A stretch of 64,000 nucleotides of DNA from Roseiarcus sp963829505 (GTDB lineage: Bacteria; Pseudomonadota; Alphaproteobacteria; Rhizobiales; Beijerinckiaceae). The first letter of the stretch is position 1. Each line of letters opens with the position of its first letter. A model generated the notes under the pieces. It saw nothing but the letters and a program-made list of their open reading frames with translations, did no database searches and was not told where the DNA came from. The stretch covers positions 1,240,001-1,304,000 of the forward strand of contig CAWHIL010000001.1 in the NCBI GenBank assembly GCA_963829505.1. Direction: 5' to 3'. Positions 59,873 through 64,000 of the stretch are shown in pieces. Both the position numbers and the translations under genes were made by a program.

Positions 59873-61209
59873 GCCGCCTCCTCCCGCGCGGGCGACGAGG
59901 GAGGCGCGCCGACAACGATCCGGGCCGATTCGTCCTCGACGCGCCAGGGCCGTCGCACGCCGCCCAGTTGCTCGGCGACCGCGAGGCCCGACTGAAGGCC
60001 GTCCTCGTGGAAGCCGGCGCCAAAATGCGCGCCGCAGAACCAGACGCCTCCCGCGCCCTGGAGGCTCCAAAGCGCCTTCTGGGCTTTCAGCGCGCCCGTG
60101 TCGAAGATCGGATGGTTGTAGGTCTCGACCCGCAGCGCCTGCTCCGGGCGGCGCGCGGGGTTGAGCGTGACGAACACGTTCCGCCGCGTCGGAAGCCGCT
60201 GCAGCGCGTTCATCCAGTAGGTGACGCTCGCTCGCTCGGGCTGATCCGCGCTGGAGATGAAATTCCAACTCGACCACGCCGCCCGACGGCGGGGCATCAG
60301 CGTTTCGTCGAGATGAAGCCAGGCTTCGTTGCGGCTGTAGCGGAAGGCGCCGAGAATTTCGCGCTCCCGCGGGTCCGGCGCCGCAAGCAGCGCCAGCGCC
60401 TCGTCGGCGTGCGTCGCGATGACGACCCGATCGAAGATGTCCCGCCCGCCCAGCGTATCGGCGACGGCGACCCGCCCGGCGATCCGCTCGATCCGGACGG
60501 CGCCGACGCCGACGCGGATACGGGGCCGGAGCGGACGGACGAGGCGGCCGACATAGGTCTCGGCGCCGCCGACGACGGTGCGCCAGATCGGCCGTCCGGT
60601 CAGCCTGAGAAGTCCGTGGTTCAACTGAAAACGCAGGAAAGCGGCCGCGGGATAGTCCAAAATCTCCGCCGGCGGGGCCGACCAGATGGCGCTCGCCATC
60701 GGCACGATGTGCTGGTCCCTCAGCGCCGCGCCGAACCCGCCGGCCGCGAGGTACGCGCCGAGCGTCGTCTCCTCTGCGAGGGGACGGCGCGCGTCGCGGG
60801 TCGCGCTGCGGTAGAAGCGGACGAGGTCGGCGAGCATCCGCCAGTAGCCGGGTCGGACGAGATTGCTCCGCTGGCTGAAGAGGCCGGCGACGCCGTCGCC
60901 CGAATATTCGAGCGCGCCGTCGCCGAGGGACGCCGAAAAAGACATATTGGTTTCGCAGGAGTCGACGCCGAGGACTCGCAACATCTCGACAAAGTTGGGA
61001 TAGGTGGCCGAATTGAAGACGATGAAGCCGGTGTCCACGGGGACCTCGGCGCCGTCGAGAGAAATGGAGACTGTGTTCGAATGGCCGCCGATCCGACCGG
61101 CTTTCTCGTAGACCGTGACGTCGTGGCGGGGGTTGAGCAGCCAGGCCGCGCTGAGGCCGGACACGCCTGTGCCGACCACGGCGACGCGTAACCGATCGGA
61201 CGACGGCAT
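59869..61209 (-). CDS. FAD-dependent oxidoreductase (amine-oxidase-like), UfaD-like candidate
   Basis: A 446-residue flavoprotein. The N-terminus VAVVGTGVSGLSAAWLL is a Rossmann FAD loop, followed by TVYEKAGRIGGHSNTV, and the C-terminal FAD contact is GVWFCGAHFGAGFHEDGLQSG. Relatives sit in the RpoE/ChrR regulon of Rhodobacter, where one (UfaD) desaturates a methylated fatty acid on the way to furan lipids. The role here is inferred from the cluster. It is divergent from rpoE, with a TGATCC-type promoter facing it, and coupled to DUF1365. Confidence 0.9.
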   Translation of the reverse strand: MPSSDRLRVAVVGTGVSGLSAAWLLNPRHDVTVYEKAGRIGGHSNTVSISLDGAEVPVDTGFIVFNSATYPNFVEMLRVLGVDSCETNMSFSASLGDGALEYSGDGVAGLFSQRSNLVRPGYWRMLADLVRFYRSATRDARRPLAEETTLGAYLAAGGFGAALRDQHIVPMASAIWSAPPAEILDYPAAAFLRFQLNHGLLRLTGRPIWRTVVGGAETYVGRLVRPLRPRIRVGVGAVRIERIAGRVAVADTLGGRDIFDRVVIATHADEALALLAAPDPREREILGAFRYSRNEAWLHLDETLMPRRRAAWSSWNFISSADQPERASVTYWMNALQRLPTRRNVFVTLNPARRPEQALRVETYNHPIFDTGALKAQKALWSLQGAGGVWFCGAHFGAGFHEDGLQSGLAVAEQLGGVRRPWRVEDESARIVVGAPPSSPAREEAA

Positions 61210-61258
61210 GACAAGCCCCCTCGAAGTCGCCTCGCGCGGACGTCGCGTTTGCTACCTT

Positions 61259-61288
61259 CGAAGACGCAGCGGACGCATCCGCGGATCA
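61259..61288 (-). promoter_or_regulatory. RpoE-type promoter candidate for the flavin oxidoreductase gene
   Basis: On the minus strand, TGATCC (61288-61283), an 18-bp spacer, then TCTTCG (61264-61259). The -35 is identical to that of the rpoE promoter candidate; the -10 is only a partial match. Confidence 0.5.
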
Positions 61289-61308
61289 CTTGTCGGATGC
61301 TCGGGCGA

Positions 61309-61338
61309 TGATCCAAAGACGCGCGCAGAGCGTCTAAC
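61309..61338 (+). promoter_or_regulatory. RpoE autoregulatory promoter candidate
   Basis: TGATCC, an 18-bp spacer and TCTAAC. The -35 agrees with the Rhodobacter RpoE -35 element as I recall it. Transcription from here would begin near 61345, downstream of the ATG at 61344, which supports ATG 61404 as the rpoE start. Confidence 0.6.
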
Positions 61339-61403
61339 GGGCAATGGACGCCAGACTGGCCAGCTTCGACTTTTGCGCGCCGGGCGGTCGCTGGAGCGTC
61401 GCG

Positions 61404-61985
61404 ATGGCGTCTGAGAAGCCGAGCGTGGCGGATCTCGACGCCTGGAGCGAGCGGATCGTTTCGATCGCCCGCGATCGGGATCGAGCCGCCTTCGCCGAGA
61501 TCTTCAATCACTTCGCGCCGCGCCTGAAGACCTTCATGCGCAGGAAGGGGACGAACGAGGCGCAGGCCGAGGAGATCGCCCAGGAGGCGATGCTGTCGGT
61601 CTGGCGCAAGGCGGCGCTGTTCGATCCGGCCGCCTCGCGCGCGGCGACCTGGATCTTCACCATTGCCCGCAACCTGCGCATCGACGCGCTCAGGCGTGAA
61701 AGTCGGGGCGGGGCGATGCGCGTCGACGAGGTCGAGGCCGAATACGAGGCGGACGACGCCCCGGGGGCCGACGAGCGGGTCGCGGCCGCCCAGATCGGGG
61801 CGCGCGTGCGCGAGGCGCTCTCGACGTTGCCGCCCGAGCAGATGAAAGTGATCGAGTTGTCGTTTTTCGAAGAGAAGCCCCATAGCGAGATCGCCGAGAC
61901 GCTTCGCATCCCGCTCGGCACCGTCAAGTCGCGCGTGCGGCTCGCCATGAGGCGGCTGCGCGCCATTCTGGATGACGAGCGATGA
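61404..61985 (+). CDS. rpoE: ECF sigma factor, RpoE/ChrR type (ECF11)
   Basis: A 193-residue ECF sigma factor. Region 2 (FAEIFNHFAPRLKTFMRRKG, then ATWIFTIARNLRIDALR) and region 4 (LPPEQMKVIELSFFEEKPHS, then LGTVKSRVRLAMRRLR) are complete. Paired with a ChrR-like anti-sigma, it matches the group that responds to singlet oxygen and organic hydroperoxides in Rhodobacter. ATG 61404 is chosen because the promoter candidate would place the transcript start downstream of ATG 61344. It overlaps chrR by four bases. Confidence 0.93.
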   Translation: MASEKPSVADLDAWSERIVSIARDRDRAAFAEIFNHFAPRLKTFMRRKGTNEAQAEEIAQEAMLSVWRKAALFDPAASRAATWIFTIARNLRIDALRRESRGGAMRVDEVEAEYEADDAPGADERVAAAQIGARVREALSTLPPEQMKVIELSFFEEKPHSEIAETLRIPLGTVKSRVRLAMRRLRAILDDER

Positions 61986-62629
61986 TCGTCGAACATCACC
62001 CCGAGGAGGCGTTGCTCGCGGCCTACGCGGCTGGCGAACTCGATCTCGGCCAGAGGGTTGCGCTCGCGACGCACCTTCGCGCGTGCGGGCGATGCCGCGC
62101 GTTTGCGGGCGCGGTCGAATGCGTGGGCGGCGAGGTCGTGGAGGCCTGCCCGCCCGCCGAGATGGCGACCGGCGCGCTTCAGCGCGTCCTCGAGCGGCTT
62201 GGCGAACCGCCGGCGCCGGCGCCCGCGCCGCCACGATCCGGGACGCTCGACGCTCCTCCCGGTCTTCCGGCCTTCGTCCGCCGCTACGCCTTCGGCGAGT
62301 GGCGCTTCGTCGCCCCGCGCGTGAGCATGCGGCCGATCCGCCTGCCGGCGCCCAGTCCGACGCGCGTGTTCCTCCTGAAGTCGGCCCGCAACACGAAGCT
62401 CATGCGGCACGAACACGGGGCGCTGGAGATGACCTGCATCCTCGAGGGAGGCTACGCCCGCGACGGCGGCCACTACGGTCCCGGAGACTTCGACTTTGGC
62501 GACGAAAGCATCAGCCACGAGCCGCATATCGACGCGGACGGGGATTGCGTCGCGCTCGTCGCCATGCAGGGCGGGCTTCGCTGGAAGGGGTTCTGGGGCC
62601 TTCTCGTCCGGCCGTTCGTGCGGCTCTAA
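61982..62629 (+). CDS. chrR: ChrR-type zinc anti-sigma factor
   Basis: A 215-residue anti-sigma. The N-terminal zinc domain has His6, His31, Cys35 and Cys38 (HLRACGRC), the same positions as in Rhodobacter ChrR. After a Pro/Ala linker a cupin domain follows, with a second metal site expected from His143, His145, Glu149 (MRHEHGALEM) and His179 (SISHEPH). The sigma-binding and cupin parts are thus both intact, so the singlet-oxygen response as well as repression should work. It overlaps rpoE by four bases. Confidence 0.93.
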   Translation: MIVEHHPEEALLAAYAAGELDLGQRVALATHLRACGRCRAFAGAVECVGGEVVEACPPAEMATGALQRVLERLGEPPAPAPAPPRSGTLDAPPGLPAFVRRYAFGEWRFVAPRVSMRPIRLPAPSPTRVFLLKSARNTKLMRHEHGALEMTCILEGGYARDGGHYGPGDFDFGDESISHEPHIDADGDCVALVAMQGGLRWKGFWGLLVRPFVRL

Positions 62630-62656
62630 ACTCGCGCCCTGGCGCGCGGCCGGACG

Positions 62657-63451
62657 ATGACCCTCGCGACCGCAGCCGCCGCCCTGATCTTCGCCGAATG
62701 CGCGCTCGCGCTTGTGATGGCGGCGGCCTGGGCGGCGCAGCGGGCGACGGGGCGGAGCGGCTGGATCGACGCCGCGTGGACTCTCGGAACCGGCGCCGTC
62801 GCCGCGCTCCTTGCGTTGTCGCCGCTCGGCGGTCCGGACGGATCCGGATGGCGGCGGGGCGCAGTCGCGGCGGCCGCCCTCGTCTGGGCGGCGCGTCTCG
62901 GCAGCCACATCGTCGCGCGGACGCTGAACGGTCCCGACGATCCCCGCTATGCGAAGATGATGCAGGAGTGGGGCGCAAAAGCCCCGCTTCGCCTCTTCGG
63001 CTTCCTGCAGGTCCAGGCGGTCGTCGGAGCGGCGCTGGCGCTTGCGGCCGCGCTCGCCGCGCATGCGCCGTCGGCGAACTTTCGCATAGCCGACGGTCTC
63101 GCATTGATCGTCTTCTGCGTCGCGATCGCGGGGGAGGCTGCCTCGGACGCCGAACTCGCGCGATTCAAGCGCGATCCCGCGCGGCGCGGCGAGATCTGCG
63201 ACGTCGGCCTCTGGGGCCGCTCGCGCCATCCGAACTATTTCTTCGAATGGCTTGTCTGGATCGCCTTCGCGGTCATGGGCAGCGGCTATGCGGTCGGGCT
63301 GCTCGCCTGGATCGCGCCCGCGCTGATGTACGTCGTTCTGCGCTACGGCTCCGGCGTGCCGCCGCTCGAGGAGCATATGCTGGGAACGCGCGGGGAAGCG
63401 TTCCGCGCTTATCAGCGGCGGACGCCGGTCTTCTTCCCGAGGCTTTTTTGA
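62657..63451 (+). CDS. DUF1295 (steroid 5-alpha-reductase-like) membrane protein
   Basis: A 264-residue membrane protein with about seven helices. The DUF1295 hallmarks are RSGWIDAAWTLG, NGPDDPRYAKMMQEWG, the conserved C-terminal GLWGRSRHPNYFFEWLVW and EEHMLGTRGEAFRAYQRRTPVFFP. The family is thought to reduce lipid-like double bonds with a pyridine nucleotide, but the substrate is unknown. It lies 27 bp after chrR and is likely cotranscribed, which suggests a lipid role in the stress response. Confidence 0.9.
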   Translation: MTLATAAAALIFAECALALVMAAAWAAQRATGRSGWIDAAWTLGTGAVAALLALSPLGGPDGSGWRRGAVAAAALVWAARLGSHIVARTLNGPDDPRYAKMMQEWGAKAPLRLFGFLQVQAVVGAALALAAALAAHAPSANFRIADGLALIVFCVAIAGEAASDAELARFKRDPARRGEICDVGLWGRSRHPNYFFEWLVWIAFAVMGSGYAVGLLAWIAPALMYVVLRYGSGVPPLEEHMLGTRGEAFRAYQRRTPVFFPRLF

Positions 63452-63466
63452 GGAAAGCGGCGTCCT

Positions 63467-63976
63467 TCAGACGGCGGCGAAGCGGAGCCCGATGAAGGCC
63501 AGGAGCGAGGCCGCGCCGTAGAGGTTGAGGAGGGAGAGCCGCGCCGCCTCCTCGGGCGTCCACACTTGCAGGGGAGGCCCGTAGCGTCCGTGCAGGGCGA
63601 CGAACGCCACGAAGACGAGGATGACGAGGGCGCGCGCGATCGCCGCCTCGCCGGGCCGAAATCCGACGATCGCCAGAAGCAGGCAGGCTGCGAAAAAGAC
63701 TTCGGTCCCGGCGCCCGGCCCCATGAGCTTCGTCGCATAGAGCGTGTCGGCGAGGCCGACGAGCGGCAACCCGATCCGCGCCCCGAGTTTGGAGCGCCGG
63801 GCGAGAAACGGGAGACCCGCGTAAAGCGGCGCGAGCGCGAGCGTCGCGATCGATCGGCTCGCGGCGTCGGCGCCGATCAGCGCCCATATATAGAGCGGGT
63901 AGACCGGCTTGTTGGCGAGAAGCAGCCAGGCGGTCGAGACGCAGGCGGCCGCGCGCGCGTCGTAGGGCTCAGGCAT
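63467..63976 (-). CDS. Hypothetical multi-span membrane protein
   Basis: A 169-residue protein with about five predicted helices (around 11-27, 44-60, 71-82, 92-104, 113-127, 148-165) and short loops. No family is recognised. It is convergent with the DUF1295 gene (15 bp between stops) and begins 24 bp before the window edge, where an upstream gene on the same strand may end. Confidence 0.6.
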   Translation of the reverse strand: MPEPYDARAAACVSTAWLLLANKPVYPLYIWALIGADAASRSIATLALAPLYAGLPFLARRSKLGARIGLPLVGLADTLYATKLMGPGAGTEVFFAACLLLAIVGFRPGEAAIARALVILVFVAFVALHGRYGPPLQVWTPEEAARLSLLNLYGAASLLAFIGLRFAAV

Positions 63977-64000
63977 GGAGGGGCGGCGGCTTCAGCCGGT

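Noticed and set aside
61344..61403. Upstream ATG for rpoE
   Set aside because: The promoter candidate would start transcription at about 61345, after this ATG, and the added residues are not family-like.

Overview
The window is high-GC, gene-dense chromosomal DNA of an alphaproteobacterium, most likely a Hyphomicrobiales (Rhizobiales) member near the Beijerinckiaceae/Methylocystaceae. The signs are rhizobial-type rhamnose catabolism, ccoNOQP-ccoGHIS with a FixK-like regulator, an RpoE/ChrR pair, and an MfnB-like (methanofuran pathway) domain fused to FolB, which points to a C1-metabolising lineage. This placement is inference; no rRNA or marker gene is present to settle it.

Layout. 0-8 kb: partial DUF559 protein, carA, YqeY-like protein, an L,D-transpeptidase-like protein, the MfnB-FolB fusion, a large porin, and small membrane proteins. 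8.2-14.4 kb: a divergent cassette built around a split B12-dependent acyl-CoA mutase (CoA ligase and thioesterase leftward; TetR regulator, B12-binding subunit, mutase and MeaB-like GTPase rightward) with a perfect palindrome in the shared intergenic region, followed by an AT-rich membrane-protein gene. 14.5-23.5 kb: cbb3 oxidase assembly and structural genes with a FixK/FNR-like regulator. 23.7-31.9 kb: radA, a CopG/PIN toxin-antitoxin pair, cvpA-purF, an OFA-type MFS carrier, and a PiT phosphate transporter with a possible Pho box. 32-39.4 kb: DnaQ-like exonuclease and cNMP/CBS/DUF294 protein, M20 dipeptidase, fused folP-folK, class IV aminotransferase, ModE-like protein, cytochrome c. 39.5-40.4 kb: a FitAB toxin-antitoxin module enclosed by 28-bp inverted repeats. 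40.5-46.4 kb: trpF-trpB, two linked unknown genes, accA, tRNA-Trp, a secreted beta-helix-like protein, tRNA-Gly. 46.4-56.1 kb: a rhamnose regulon (mutarotase, ABC importer, DeoR repressor, aldolase/dehydrogenase, isomerase). 56.1-64 kb: an RpoE/ChrR-type stress cluster with lipid-modifying genes (CFA-like methyltransferase, flavin oxidoreductase, DUF1365, DUF1295), thioredoxin and CcdA-like proteins.

Most notable: the mutase cassette, whose enzyme has lost the residues that read methylmalonyl-CoA; the MfnB-FolB fusion, whose MfnB half seems to lack its catalytic lysines; RpoE-type promoter-like sites (TGATCC-N18) in both directions between rpoE and the lipid genes; and the FitAB cassette with terminal inverted repeats. 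Several conserved genes (ccoG, DUF294 gene, trpB) carry single-base frameshifts. Three fall within 220 bp of trpB and restore the frame, which looks more like residual sequencing error than gene decay, though only resequencing can tell.
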